This document shows positions 23,148-34,106 of a stretch of DNA of 37,259 bases, in pieces (position 1 is the stretch's first letter; every line of letters starts with the position of its first letter). Location: assembly GCF_001559865.1 (NCBI RefSeq), contig NZ_LOHE01000081.1, positions 1 to 37,259 of the forward strand, in the 5' to 3' direction. The translations under genes and the position numbers were made by a program. The stretch comes from Abyssisolibacter fermentans. Lineage in GTDB: Bacteria; Bacillota; Clostridia; Tissierellales; MCWD3. The notes under the pieces are model-generated. The model saw only the letters and a list, made by a program, of their open reading frames with translations, made no database searches and was not told where the DNA came from.

Positions 23148-24298
23148 AATTAGCATTTATATGTACAGAAAAATTACCTGTTCCTCCAGTAGCAGGTGGA
23201 GCAATTCAAATATATATACAAGGAATTTTACCTATACTATCAAAAAAATATGATATAACTGTATACTGTTTAAGCCACAAATCGCTACCTGATGAAGAAA
23301 TCAAAGATGGAGTCCATTATATAAGGGTAAAAGGACGTACCAAAGATGAATATATAAACAATATAAAAAAACACATACAACAATCAAGTTATGATGTAAT
23401 ACACGTATTTAATAGACCTAAATGGGTCTTAAGATTATTAAATTCTGCACCAAACTCCAAATTTACATTGAGTCTCCATAATTCAATGTTCTTACCAAAA
23501 AAAGTTGATTCAGTCCGTGCAAAAAAAATAATAAAAAACGTACATTTTATCTGTACTGTAAGCAAATTCATAGCAGATGAAGTTGCTCAGTTATACCCAG
23601 AGGCTGCAAGCAAATTATTCCCTATATATTCAGGTGTAATTTTAAATCAATATAAAACTATTTGGGATGATAAAAATGACAAAAGAATAACTTTAAGAAA
23701 AAAATTAAATATAAATGACAAGAAAGTTGTACTATTTATCGGCAGATTATGTAAAAAGAAAGGTACTCATATAGTAATGAATGCAATAAAAAAAGTCATG
23801 GATACTAGAAATGATATAGCAGCAGTTTTTGTTGGCAGTAAATGGTACGGAAAAAATCAAACTGATGATTTTATAACAAAATTGCAACTAATGTCCAATG
23901 AGCTTAAAGGTCCGGTTATTTTTACAGGTTTTTTGCCTCCAAAAGTAATACCTGATTATTACAGCATAGGAGATATCTTTGTCTGTGCTTCTCAGTGGGA
24001 TGAACCATTAGCAAGAATACATTATGAGGCTATGGCAGCAGGACTTCCAATAATAACTACAAACAGAGGAGGAAACAAAGAAGTTATTAATAATAAAAAT
24101 GGTTTTTATATAAATGAATATGATAATCCAGATTTATTTGCTGATAAAATAACATATTTATTAAATAATAGTGAAGTACGAGAAAATATGGGAAGAGAGG
24201 GACGTAAACTAGTAGAACAAGTATATAATCTAAATAGAACAGCTAACCAACTATTAGAACTATTCGAACCATTAGATGATTTTTTCACTTTTATATAA
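23144..24298 (+). CDS. Family 4 glycosyltransferase, CotSA-like
   Basis: A 384-residue GT-B enzyme of normal length. The N-terminal acceptor domain begins with VPPVAGGAIQIYIQGILPIL. The C-terminal nucleotide-sugar domain begins at VVLFIGRLCKKKGTHIV, with the E-x7-E motif in EPLARIHYEAMAAGLPI and the GGNKEVI segment. It is probably a retaining glycosyltransferase that acts in the cytoplasm and builds or decorates spore coat glycan. Pairing with CotS-type genes mirrors the Bacillus cotSA-cotS operon, although the order is reversed here. It starts within the stop of the preceding gene and ends the operon. Confidence 0.92.
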   Translation: MKLAFICTEKLPVPPVAGGAIQIYIQGILPILSKKYDITVYCLSHKSLPDEEIKDGVHYIRVKGRTKDEYINNIKKHIQQSSYDVIHVFNRPKWVLRLLNSAPNSKFTLSLHNSMFLPKKVDSVRAKKIIKNVHFICTVSKFIADEVAQLYPEAASKLFPIYSGVILNQYKTIWDDKNDKRITLRKKLNINDKKVVLFIGRLCKKKGTHIVMNAIKKVMDTRNDIAAVFVGSKWYGKNQTDDFITKLQLMSNELKGPVIFTGFLPPKVIPDYYSIGDIFVCASQWDEPLARIHYEAMAAGLPIITTNRGGNKEVINNKNGFYINEYDNPDLFADKITYLLNNSEVRENMGREGRKLVEQVYNLNRTANQLLELFEPLDDFFTFI

Positions 24299-24443
24299 TA
24301 TAAATTAAATCTATCTTATTGTATATTTATAAAATATATCCATATACTTGTATTTGTATATAATATATTTTTTGGTATTATTTATTATATATTTGACATC
24401 TTTTTATTGTAATGATTCTGGAAAAATATATAATAAAATATGA

Positions 24444-25808
<1,365 letters not shown>

Positions 25809-25842
25809 TAAATACGTTTTAAAATATTTGAAACACTCAAAA

Positions 25843-25874
25843 GGAGATATTTCAAAACAATTTGAGATATCTCC
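25843..25874. terminator. Bidirectional terminator between gdhA and rarA
   Basis: GGAGATATTTCAAA-ACAA-TTTGAGATATCTCC forms a 14-bp stem with one mismatch, flanked by A-rich and T-rich sequence, between convergent genes. Confidence 0.85.
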
Positions 25875-25888
25875 CTCTTTATACTATT

Positions 25889-27148
25889 TCAACTCTTTAA
25901 TTTACTCAAAAAATCTTTAAATTTCTTTTCTGTAGAATTATTCCCAGCTTCATAATATTTTTTATTTACAATTTCATCTGGAAGATATTGCTGTTTGACA
26001 TAATTATTAGCATAATTATGAGGATACAAATATTCAGTCCCTCTATTTAACTTTGAAGCCCCTTTGTAATGAGCATCTTTCAAATGATTTGGTATATCCC
26101 CAAAATTACTGGTTTTAATATCTGATAAAGCTTTATCGATTGCTTTGATTGCTGAATTAGATTTTGGAGAACTTGCAAGTAATATTACTGCCTGTGCCAA
26201 TGGAATCCTTGCTTCTGGAAAACCAAGCTTTAGTGATGCTTCAACTAAGCTATTGACTATTGTTATAGCATTGGGATAAGCTAAACCAATATCCTCACTT
26301 GCTATCACAAGTAATCTTCTGCATATTGATTTTAAATCACCTGCTTGAACCAATCTAGCTAAATAATGTATAGCTGCATCTACATCGCTTCCTCTAATAG
26401 ATTTCTGAAAAGCACTAAGCGTATCATAATAGCTATCACTAAACTTATCAAAACTAAAACCTGTTGATTGAGTACATTCTTTAGCAATATTTATATCTAG
26501 CTTAAAAGCTTCATTTCTTATATTTGAATAAATAGCTATTTCTAGATCATTTAAAGCACGTCTTAAATCACCATTAGAAATATTAGCTATATACTTGATT
26601 GCGTCATCATCGTAATCAATATTCTTATTTAAAACTTTATTTTCAACAATCTCAATTGCTCTAATCAGACCTTTATAAACATCTACATTTGTTAATTTTT
26701 TAAATTCAAATATCGTTGACCTGCTTAAAATAGCATGGAATATCGTAAAATATGGATTCTCAGTCGTACTCGATATCAGGGTTATGTCACCATTTTCTAT
26801 ATATTTAAGTAATGATTGCTGTTGTTTCTTGTTAAAATTCTGTATTTCATCTAAATATAGCAATACTCCTTTATTAGTTAATAACGTACCTAAATCATTA
26901 ATAATATTCTTAATATCCTTTAATGAAGCATCTGTTGCATTTAACTTGTATAACTTTTTATCTGTAGTTTTTGCAATAATATTAGCTACAGTAGTTTTCC
27001 CTGTCCCAGGAGGACCATAGAAAATCATATTAGTTACATGACTAGATTTAATAATTTTACTTAAAAGTTTACCTTGTCCTAATATATGCTGCTGTCCTAC
27101 TACATCCTCTAAATTAGTAGGTCTGACTAAATCTGCTAATGGTTTCAT
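25889..27148 (-). CDS. rarA: Replication-associated recombination protein A (RarA/MgsA)
   Basis: A 419-residue AAA+ ATPase of the RarA/WRNIP1 family that acts at stalled replication forks. Walker A GPPGTGKTT is at residues 45-53, Walker B LLYLDE ends at D100-E101, sensor-1 SSTTENPYF follows, and GDLRRALNDLE is the sensor-2 region. A C-terminal tetramerisation part has SYYDTLSAFQKSIRGSD and the family tail PDEIVNKKYY. The length is normal. ATG with AGATAGGTGATTAT upstream. It begins 22 bases after the threonine aldolase gene, so the two are probably co-transcribed, with no obvious functional link. Confidence 0.96.
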   Translation of the reverse strand: MKPLADLVRPTNLEDVVGQQHILGQGKLLSKIIKSSHVTNMIFYGPPGTGKTTVANIIAKTTDKKLYKLNATDASLKDIKNIINDLGTLLTNKGVLLYLDEIQNFNKKQQQSLLKYIENGDITLISSTTENPYFTIFHAILSRSTIFEFKKLTNVDVYKGLIRAIEIVENKVLNKNIDYDDDAIKYIANISNGDLRRALNDLEIAIYSNIRNEAFKLDINIAKECTQSTGFSFDKFSDSYYDTLSAFQKSIRGSDVDAAIHYLARLVQAGDLKSICRRLLVIASEDIGLAYPNAITIVNSLVEASLKLGFPEARIPLAQAVILLASSPKSNSAIKAIDKALSDIKTSNFGDIPNHLKDAHYKGASKLNRGTEYLYPHNYANNYVKQQYLPDEIVNKKYYEAGNNSTEKKFKDFLSKLKS

Positions 27149-27170
27149 ATAATCACCTATCTAAATAATT

Positions 27171-28196
27171 CTAACCAATTAATTTTTTTATTGTGCTTAC
27201 AACATAATCTATATCTTCTTTAGTTATATAATGGTGAGTGACAAATCTATACTCTCCATTCTCTGCTCCATTGATCTTAATATTATTATCTAATAATTCT
27301 TTTACAAATCTGTCTTCTTCAATAATTGAAGAAGCTAAGTTAAAAAATACCATATTTATATCAATTCTATCGTAATGAATAAATATACCATCAATTTTTG
27401 ATAGTTCATCAGCTAAATATTTTGCATTTTCATGATTATCTTTTAACATTGGTACCATCTCTTTTAACGCAATAATACCAGCTGCAGCTAGTATACCAAC
27501 TTGTCTTAAACCTCCACCCATAAGTTTTCTATTTTTTCTAGCTTTATCAATAAACTCTTTACTACCCGCTAGCATTGAACCTATTGGTGCACATAATCCC
27601 TTTGAAAGACAAAACATAACGCTGTCACAATACTTAGTTATTTCCTTTACATCAATTCCCATAGTTGTTGCGGCATTAAAAACTCTTGCTCCATCTAAAT
27701 GCACAGGTATATCTCTTTCTTGTGCTATATTGTATATTTCTATCATATTTTCTAATGGTATAACTGTACCTGAAGAATGAGCGTTCTCTAAACAAATAAG
27801 TCCTGTATCAGGAAAATGTATATCCTTACCTCTTATAGCTTTTATAACTTCACTTGGATACATTAAACCATTCTTTCCTTGCATAATTCTCAACTGAACA
27901 TTCGATATTACTGCAGCAGCACCTACTTCATGTACAAATATATGAGAATTTTCATGTAGTATGACTTCATCTCCTCTTTTAGTATGAGTAAAGACAGATA
28001 GTTGATTTCCAAATGTCCCACTTGGTACAAAAAGAGCAGCTTCCTTACCAACCATATTTGCTGCTAAAGTTTCCAATTCTTTAACAGTCGGATCATCTTC
28101 GTATACATCATCACCAACAATCGCCTCAAACATTGCTCTTTTCATATTTTCAGTCGGAGTAGTAACTGTATCACTTCTCATATCTATAATTTTCAT
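27171..28196 (-). CDS. ltaE: Low-specificity L-threonine aldolase
   Basis: A 341-residue PLP enzyme of the threonine aldolase/beta-eliminating lyase family, which splits L-threonine or allo-threonine into glycine and acetaldehyde. The PLP Lys is K199 in [24 protein letters not shown] opens the protein. HENSHIF and the aspartate in VHLDGAR are also conserved. The ATG follows TTAGGAGGATTATT. It fits the amino-acid-catabolising physiology indicated by the ornithine operon and could supply glycine for Stickland reactions. Stereospecificity (L-, L-allo or low specificity) cannot be read from the sequence. Confidence 0.94.
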   Translation of the reverse strand: MKIIDMRSDTVTTPTENMKRAMFEAIVGDDVYEDDPTVKELETLAANMVGKEAALFVPSGTFGNQLSVFTHTKRGDEVILHENSHIFVHEVGAAAVISNVQLRIMQGKNGLMYPSEVIKAIRGKDIHFPDTGLICLENAHSSGTVIPLENMIEIYNIAQERDIPVHLDGARVFNAATTMGIDVKEITKYCDSVMFCLSKGLCAPIGSMLAGSKEFIDKARKNRKLMGGGLRQVGILAAAGIIALKEMVPMLKDNHENAKYLADELSKIDGIFIHYDRIDINMVFFNLASSIIEEDRFVKELLDNNIKINGAENGEYRFVTHHYITKEDIDYVVSTIKKLIG

Positions 28197-28311
28197 AATA
28201 ATCCTCCTAATATTTAATGCTTATTTTGCTATATTCAACAAAAATCACAACAATCCTTCTAAGCAGGCAACAAAAATGTTATATTTTTAGAAAAGAACTG
28301 AAATTTATTGA

Positions 28312-28425
28312 TTATGTGTTATATATTTACTTATGAGTTAAGAAATGATTTCTAATAAATCACTTACTCCTAGTAACGAAGTGAGTATGAGTTACAGAGT
28401 TACTTATTATACAGCAAATCTCACA
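28312..28425. repeat. Possible degenerate relative of the dispersed repeat (copy G)
   Basis: AATCACTTACTCCTAGTAAC here resembles AATCGCTTACTCCTATGAAG within copy C, and TATTATACAGCAAA resembles the right-end motif. Arms such as CACTTACT and AGTGAGTATG can pair. Clean terminal repeats are not found, so this is tentative. The surrounding gap 28197-28509 holds no gene. Confidence 0.3.
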
Positions 28426-28509
28426 AATCTTCTATAAATACAAAAAAGAAAACTTTTCCTTTCGTTAACAAAATTTAGATTATATTCACAATTAAAGCAC
28501 TAAATCCTC

Positions 28510-28821
28510 TTATTTTCTAATGAATTTACTAGTCACAGGATATGAATAATCAACATCATTTAATATATTAACTATTGCTACTATTGAAAAAAACATGTTA
28601 ATTATGCTAGAAACAAAAAATAATAACCCAAAGGTTAATACAGCTATAATAGCACCTAAAATAACCATACCTAATTGAAATGCTATCGCTTCCTTAGCCT
28701 GAGTCTTAACAAAATTGTCATTAGATAAAAACAACACAATTAAAGGTGCTACAATTGGCAAGCCAACAAATATTCCTAAATGTGAAACAGAACATAGTAA
28801 TTTCTGCTGTGAATTTAGCAT
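28510..28821 (-). CDS. DUF4870 small membrane protein
   Basis: A 103-residue protein typical of DUF4870 (Tic20-like small membrane proteins). The N-terminal LCSVSHLGIFVGLPIVAPLIVLF precedes the conserved VKTQAKEAIAFQLG motif. Two further hydrophobic segments (MVILGAIIAVLTFGLLFFV and MFFSIVAIVNIL) follow, giving about three to four membrane spans. The function is unknown. The ATG of MLNSQQK is chosen, six bases after AGGAGTG; a GTG within the ribosome binding site is rejected. It stands alone between the ornithine operon terminator and the threonine aldolase gene. Confidence 0.88.
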   Translation of the reverse strand: MLNSQQKLLCSVSHLGIFVGLPIVAPLIVLFLSNDNFVKTQAKEAIAFQLGMVILGAIIAVLTFGLLFFVSSIINMFFSIVAIVNILNDVDYSYPVTSKFIRK

Positions 28822-28978
28822 TAGAATCACTCCTATTTAAAATAACATGAGTTTCATATAGTATTCTCTACAGGCATTAATTTAATACATAGTAGTTGTA
28901 TATTAGTATTTTTGTAGCCAAATCACTTAAATATTGAATTTGATTTCCTCTTTTAATTCAAAAACTTAATTTCTCTCT

Positions 28979-29018
28979 AAAAAGGAGTGCCTCAAATACT
29001 CATGATTTTTGGCACTCC
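28979..29018 (-). terminator. Terminator of the ornithine operon
   Basis: On the minus strand GGAGTGCC, a 19-base loop and GGCACTCC form a perfect 8-bp stem followed by TTTTT, 22 bases after the orr stop. Confidence 0.88.
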
Positions 29019-29040
29019 AGTTGTTATAAATAATTTAACT

Positions 29041-30108
29041 CTACTTAACAATAATCTTATTAACATACTCAGACGTTGAAGCTTTCAGTATTCCTGCATA
29101 AGTTAACTTAAATGATACTACATCTCCTACATTGTATTGTTTGTCACATTTAGTTACATCCATTAGTAAATGATCGCCACTACCACCTAATATATGTATA
29201 TTTTTATCATCAGGTATAATCTCTCCAAGATCTATATCTTGCCTTCCAACTGCACAAATAGCCCGCTTTATAATTCCTCTGTCTTCAAAAACAGGTCTAT
29301 TGCCAAAAGCATCCATGCCTATTTCGCCTATTGGAATTGAAGGTTTCTCTTGCATTTCAATTATTTCAACTTTTAACTTAAAGCAATCATCATACATATC
29401 ATCAATTTGTTTGCCGTATGCAGTCTCTCTACCTAACACTAAAACCTCACCTAATCTAAGCATATTAATTGTATTAGGTATCTGTCTATCTTCTAACAAA
29501 TAAATAGTACTTGAATTTCCACCAGAAACTACTTCTAATTCGTATCCTATAATTTCTTCTATCTCTTTTTTGTAATTACATAATCTTGATAGATTGTCGT
29601 ATTCAGGTATTACTCCGCCATAACAAGTCAGGTTAGTCCCTATTCCAAGTAATTTAATCCCACTAAGATTCACAATTTCTCTAGCGAAAGCTATAACTTT
29701 ATCATCATCAAATAAGCCTTCTCTTAGATCACCTAAATCGAGCATCAATATAACTCCATGTATCTTCCCTAACCTTTGAGCTGCCTCTGATAAAAGTTCT
29801 ACAGTTTCTATTTCAGAATTTAATGATATATCTGCATATTTTACAATCTCATCTACTCTACTTTGCATTGGCAACCTCAAATAAATCTTTGGAATATCAA
29901 TATGCTGTAATTTTTTTAAATTATTAATCCTTGAATCAGCCAAATATTTCACTCCACAACTTGCTATAGCTTCGGCTACTTCTTGATGAGCACAAAAAAC
30001 TTTTGTTACTGCTGCAATATCAATATTTACTTTTTCGCACATATTAATAAGCGTCTTTGTATTATGTTTAATTTTGTCTATATTGATTTCTATACAAGGA
30101 TAACTCAT
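29041..30108 (-). CDS. orr: Ornithine racemase
   Basis: A 355-residue fold-III PLP enzyme of the alanine racemase-like family, close in length to the characterised clostridial ornithine racemase. It converts L-ornithine to D-ornithine, the substrate of the aminomutase. The PLP Lys is K36 in AAVTKVFCAH. LMLDLGDLREG and the phosphate-binding VVSGGNSSTIYL follow, with a C-terminal beta domain (GGSGDHLLMDVT). The ATG of MSYPCIE is chosen because AAGGAGG lies upstream; an upstream in-frame start would run through it. It is the last gene of the operon; a perfect hairpin separates it from the GlmL-like gene. Confidence 0.93.
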   Translation of the reverse strand: MSYPCIEINIDKIKHNTKTLINMCEKVNIDIAAVTKVFCAHQEVAEAIASCGVKYLADSRINNLKKLQHIDIPKIYLRLPMQSRVDEIVKYADISLNSEIETVELLSEAAQRLGKIHGVILMLDLGDLREGLFDDDKVIAFAREIVNLSGIKLLGIGTNLTCYGGVIPEYDNLSRLCNYKKEIEEIIGYELEVVSGGNSSTIYLLEDRQIPNTINMLRLGEVLVLGRETAYGKQIDDMYDDCFKLKVEIIEMQEKPSIPIGEIGMDAFGNRPVFEDRGIIKRAICAVGRQDIDLGEIIPDDKNIHILGGSGDHLLMDVTKCDKQYNVGDVVSFKLTYAGILKASTSEYVNKIIVK

Positions 30109-30127
30109 TTTTAACCTCCTTATATAC

Positions 30128-30155
30128 AATCCGAGCTGGGTTTTCAGCTCGGATT
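30128..30155. other. Intercistronic stem-loop between the GlmL-like gene and orr
   Basis: AATCCGAGCTG (30128-30138) and CAGCTCGGATT (30145-30155) are perfect 11-base arms around a 6-base loop. No U-run follows on the minus strand. The orr ribosome binding site lies a few bases downstream, so the hairpin may set mRNA stability or orr expression rather than end transcription. Confidence 0.75.
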
Positions 30156-30159
30156 ATTT

Positions 30160-31530
30160 CTAATTAATACCTAAACTTTTTTTGAGTAAAGCAACTCCAG
30201 CTTCAGGATACTTCTTAGATAAAACTCCTAAAGAAGCCATTATATAATAATTATCGATAAGAATTTTAGCTTCCCTTGTTGGAAATAGCCCATCACCTTT
30301 GTTATTTTTAGCTATCATACTCATTATTTCTTTACTTTTAGCTAATCTAGTTAAAGCTCCACCTGTTCCAATAATATACTTAACCTTGGTTAAATCCTTA
30401 CCCTCAGCTAAAGTACTTTTACCAGACGGACCAAAAAGATTTCTAAGCTTACCAGCATGTCTTTGCACTGCTGTTAAAACTGCTTCTAAAGTTAATTCCT
30501 CAACAAACCTTTTCTCTATATCACTTTTTGGTATTGGTTTATGATTTTCGATTATTTCCTCTAATTCATTTTTATAAATACTCATTCTATCAGCTAACTC
30601 TTGGATGCCTATCAAATCTACAATATTCCTCATATTCACATAAACACCCAAATCACCTTCAACTGTTCTTTTTGCTACTGGTTCAGGACTTATCAGTATC
30701 CTATTTATTTCTTCACTTCCCTCAGTAACAGAATGAACATCAGTAGTAGCCCCTCCAACATCAATAGTTACCAAATCTCCCATATCTTCTTTCAAAACCT
30801 TAGATGCCAAAAGTACTGCCCCTGGAGTAGGTATAATAGGTCCATCTACCATATCTCTAACACTACTCATTCCAGGTGCATTTGTTATATGTTCTTCAAA
30901 TACATCTTGTATAACTTTCCTAGTAGGTTCAATATTTAATTGATCAATTTTGGGATAAACATTTTCAACAAGATATAACTTAGCCTTAGAATCTGCAAAT
31001 ATTTCTTTTATTTCTTCTTTATTTTCAATATTACCAGCATATATCAGTGGAACATCTAAATCCAATTCTCTTATAAGCTCAGCATTATGGATAGCTGTAT
31101 CTCTCTCTCCATAATCTACACCACCAGCTAATAAAATTATATTTGGCTTTATATTTTTAATCTTTTTTAAATCTGTTCTCCTCAATTTGCCAGCAGTAAC
31201 AAGGTGAATATTTGCTCCAGCACCTAGAGCAGCTTCTTTAGCTGCTCTAACAGTCATATCATACACAAGTCCATGTACAGTCATTCTTAATCCACCAGCT
31301 GCACTACTAGTAGCAAACATCTCATCATATTCTAACACATCAACATCAAGATATTGTTTTAAACTTTCAACAGCACCTTTTAAGCCTATATTTACATCTC
31401 CTTCTTGTACCGATGTAGGTGCCTGCCCTTGACCTAAAAACTCTATCTCGTTACCTTCCTTAACCCCATTAAAAGCATTTACAACTGTAGTAGTACTCCC
31501 TATTTCAGCAATCAAAACATCTATTTTCAT
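30160..31530 (-). CDS. GlmL/MutL-like protein of the ornithine pathway (putative aminomutase reactivase)
   Basis: A 456-residue ASKHA-fold ATPase of the GlmL/MutL family. The phosphate-1 motif AEIGSTTTVV is at residues 8-17 and the phosphate-2 motif TIDVGGATTDVHSV lies at about 251-264. GTGGALT forms the adenosine region near the C-terminus. Family members are encoded with glutamate mutase, where they are thought to help maintain the B12 enzyme; a GlmL-related protein also accompanies ornithine aminomutase. I infer a chaperone or reactivase role for OraSE. Its start overlaps the oraE stop by four bases (ATGA), indicating coupled translation. Confidence 0.9.
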   Translation of the reverse strand: MKIDVLIAEIGSTTTVVNAFNGVKEGNEIEFLGQGQAPTSVQEGDVNIGLKGAVESLKQYLDVDVLEYDEMFATSSAAGGLRMTVHGLVYDMTVRAAKEAALGAGANIHLVTAGKLRRTDLKKIKNIKPNIILLAGGVDYGERDTAIHNAELIRELDLDVPLIYAGNIENKEEIKEIFADSKAKLYLVENVYPKIDQLNIEPTRKVIQDVFEEHITNAPGMSSVRDMVDGPIIPTPGAVLLASKVLKEDMGDLVTIDVGGATTDVHSVTEGSEEINRILISPEPVAKRTVEGDLGVYVNMRNIVDLIGIQELADRMSIYKNELEEIIENHKPIPKSDIEKRFVEELTLEAVLTAVQRHAGKLRNLFGPSGKSTLAEGKDLTKVKYIIGTGGALTRLAKSKEIMSMIAKNNKGDGLFPTREAKILIDNYYIMASLGVLSKKYPEAGVALLKKSLGIN

Positions 31531-33737
31531 TTTGCCTCTTTTTCCCTTCTTCTTTTAACTAGGAAGGTTGCAACATCTACTCCTTTAGAGCCTCTACCAA
31601 AACCAGCATCTATTCCTTGCTTAACAGCTATTTCAGGTGTGACTTGAGTACCACCTGCAGTAATCATGATTTTATCTCTAATTCCTTTTTCAATACAAAG
31701 CTCATTTATTCTCTTCATGTTCTTATAATGGATATCATCATGACTTATTATAGTTGAAGCTAATATTGCATCTGCATTTAATTCTATAGCAGCGTCAACT
31801 AATTTTTCTACAGGTACTGATGTTCCTAAATAATGACATTCAATGCCATATTTCTCAATTCCACCATGTTTGATATCTATTATTTCTCTTAGTCCAACAG
31901 AGTGTTCATCTTCTCCTACGGTACCAGCAACTATCTTCATAGGGTTATTGCTGATATCTTCTCTAATCTCATCATCTGTCATAACTTCAGGCTTTGGAGG
32001 TATAACTAAATCATTTATATCAATAGTAAATGGAACTTTACCTTTCAATTCAATTCTTGTACCTTCTGAAGCTTGCATTATTTCTTTATGAATAACTTCA
32101 ACTTCCTCAAGACCCATTTTTTTACCAAATTGAATCGCTGCAAACTCAGCAGTTCTTTCATTAGTTGGAAGCATCATAGTTAATAATACAACACCATCTC
32201 CTTGCCATTCCATTTCAGGTTTTATCAGTGAGCTATTTCTTAATTCTTTAGTTTCTTCCATTCTCTTATAGACATTGTCATTTTCATCAAGTTCGTCTAT
32301 ATAAACAATTTTACTTCTATCTTCAAATGAACAGCCATCAATTAAAGAAGAAGGGTTATCTACTGCATTTTCATCATACTGAGCAATATTATTATATCCG
32401 AAAAATGCTGTAACCGGAGCCATATAATCTTCATCTCTTTCGTAAACAGTACCAACACCAGTACCACCATTAATCTTTCTAACGATACCATCACCATTTC
32501 TTTCAGGATAATAACCAGAATCAACAAAGAAACCTTGTTCTACAGCCTTAAAATATCCCCCGTTTTCTATAATTTCTTCCATGAAAAGTACTGCTCGTTC
32601 TTTGAGTTCTCTAACTTTATCAGCTAAATAACCTTCATCTCTCTTAAGTTCAAGCATTTCCATTAGACCATCCATACCTACTAATGCTTGTTTAGCAGTA
32701 TCAGTACCTTCTATATTAAATATATGCCATGGTACATTTCTACCTTCGTCTGGAGTAATAGTAGATTGAATTTCAGCTCTCGTAAGCTTTGATATTAATA
32801 AATTTAATGTATGTGTTACAGTAGCTTCTCTAGTAGATGAACCCATATATTTAGTATTTTGTTGGGCTCTCATCTTATATTCTTTAAACAATTCACGTAG
32901 AGCAACTGCATATGGTAAATCAAGCTTCATGCATGGTGCTGGTGGAGCTGTAGGTGGAACTGTAGAAAGACATATATCTTCTTTCTTCATACCAGCTTTA
33001 ACAGAGAACATTGAATTTATTGCATGTTGTACCATCAATTCTGGCATAACCTTCCAAGCTTCTCTTGCAGTAGCATTTGCATTATGAGCACCATCTATTT
33101 GTGCAATTCTTGCCCATGCCATAACATTTTTAGCATTAGCTGCATCAACAAATGATCTAACCATGTTTATATTTCTATATAATACATTGTACTGTGGATC
33201 TTGATGTGCACCATTAACACCTTCTTCAGCAAACATAACTGCTACTTCAGGTCCAGCAACACCACTTACATAAGAGTGATAATTTATTGGGCGTCCTACT
33301 TCTTCTTCTATTATATCTAAAGCTTTTCTTTGTGCTCTTACTTGTTTTCTAGTAACAGGTATACCACCTATTCCTTGTGGAGAACCTTCTATAAGTCCAT
33401 CAAAATGACTTTGTCCAGCAGTTCTAATTACCATTAGATGATCTGCACCATGCCAAGCTGCCATTCTCATTCTTCTGATATCATCTTCAAATCTACCTGA
33501 AGCAATCTCAGTTGTTATAACATTATTTGGTTGAGGATCTATGTCATCAAAGAAATGTGCTGCTGGTAACGGTTGACTTTGATCTAATCCCTTACTACAA
33601 TCAGAATATTCAAATTTACCTATTTTAGCCTTGCCAAGCGGCTCTCTCCAATGCCATCCTCGTCTTTTTGGCTCATAGTTTTCTAAATCTTTAAGTATAT
33701 TTTCTATGTTAAGCTTTTCATTTGGCTTTAATTTCAT
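31527..33737 (-). CDS. oraE: D-ornithine 4,5-aminomutase, large subunit OraE
   Basis: A 736-residue B12- and PLP-dependent subunit that moves the terminal amino group of D-ornithine to C4, giving 2,4-diaminopentanoate. The N-terminal TIM barrel has GRFEDDIRRMRMAAWHGADH and THTLNLLISKL. The C-terminal Rossmann domain has the cobalamin motif DEHSVG at 610-615, with the cobalt-binding His at 612. Lys623 lies 11 residues later; this spacing equals that of His618 and the PLP-binding Lys629 in the C. sticklandii enzyme. The start overlaps the oraS stop by one base (TAATG). All key residues appear present. Confidence 0.97.
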   Translation of the reverse strand: MKLKPNEKLNIENILKDLENYEPKRRGWHWREPLGKAKIGKFEYSDCSKGLDQSQPLPAAHFFDDIDPQPNNVITTEIASGRFEDDIRRMRMAAWHGADHLMVIRTAGQSHFDGLIEGSPQGIGGIPVTRKQVRAQRKALDIIEEEVGRPINYHSYVSGVAGPEVAVMFAEEGVNGAHQDPQYNVLYRNINMVRSFVDAANAKNVMAWARIAQIDGAHNANATAREAWKVMPELMVQHAINSMFSVKAGMKKEDICLSTVPPTAPPAPCMKLDLPYAVALRELFKEYKMRAQQNTKYMGSSTREATVTHTLNLLISKLTRAEIQSTITPDEGRNVPWHIFNIEGTDTAKQALVGMDGLMEMLELKRDEGYLADKVRELKERAVLFMEEIIENGGYFKAVEQGFFVDSGYYPERNGDGIVRKINGGTGVGTVYERDEDYMAPVTAFFGYNNIAQYDENAVDNPSSLIDGCSFEDRSKIVYIDELDENDNVYKRMEETKELRNSSLIKPEMEWQGDGVVLLTMMLPTNERTAEFAAIQFGKKMGLEEVEVIHKEIMQASEGTRIELKGKVPFTIDINDLVIPPKPEVMTDDEIREDISNNPMKIVAGTVGEDEHSVGLREIIDIKHGGIEKYGIECHYLGTSVPVEKLVDAAIELNADAILASTIISHDDIHYKNMKRINELCIEKGIRDKIMITAGGTQVTPEIAVKQGIDAGFGRGSKGVDVATFLVKRRREKEAK

Positions 33738-34102
33738 TATTTAACACCTCCGTCAAAAGCTTTTTCAACTGAGTCCCATAGTTCATCATTTATAAGCTTT
33801 AATCCAGCTTCCTTAATACTTATATTATTTAATCTAGCAGCTTTATAAACTACATGACCTGCACCTTTGCCAATTAAACCTTTATCGATAACTTTATTAA
33901 CAATCTCTTTTGCCTCTATACTTGAAAATCCCATCCTTAATAATACTGATCTCTCAATTGAAGGAGATGTGCTATTTTCTGCTAAGTTTATTAATGGATC
34001 TACTACTTTTTCTGCTAATTCCCAAAACTTTGCCTCTAATTCTGCTTCAGATAAATCTTTCAAGTGTTGTCTTCTTTTTTCATAATCATCCACTCTACTC
34101 AT
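33737..34102 (-). CDS. oraS: D-ornithine 4,5-aminomutase, small subunit OraS
   Basis: A 121-residue alpha subunit, the same length as the characterised C. sticklandii OraS. It starts MSRVDDYEKRRQHLKDLSEA and contains AENSTSPSIERSVLLRMGF and GHVVYKAARL. It is largely helical and supports the large subunit; no catalytic residues are expected. The chosen ATG follows AGGAGGGATGATTAC; a longer frame would begin upstream of this site and overlap ortB. Translational coupling to oraE is likely (TAATG). Confidence 0.95.
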   Translation of the reverse strand: MSRVDDYEKRRQHLKDLSEAELEAKFWELAEKVVDPLINLAENSTSPSIERSVLLRMGFSSIEAKEIVNKVIDKGLIGKGAGHVVYKAARLNNISIKEAGLKLINDELWDSVEKAFDGGVK

Positions 34103-34106
34103 GTAA

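Noticed and set aside
30528-30939. Plus-strand frames of 66-112 codons opposite the GlmL-like gene
   Set aside because: They are antisense to a well-supported gene, have biased His/Ser composition and no ribosome binding site.
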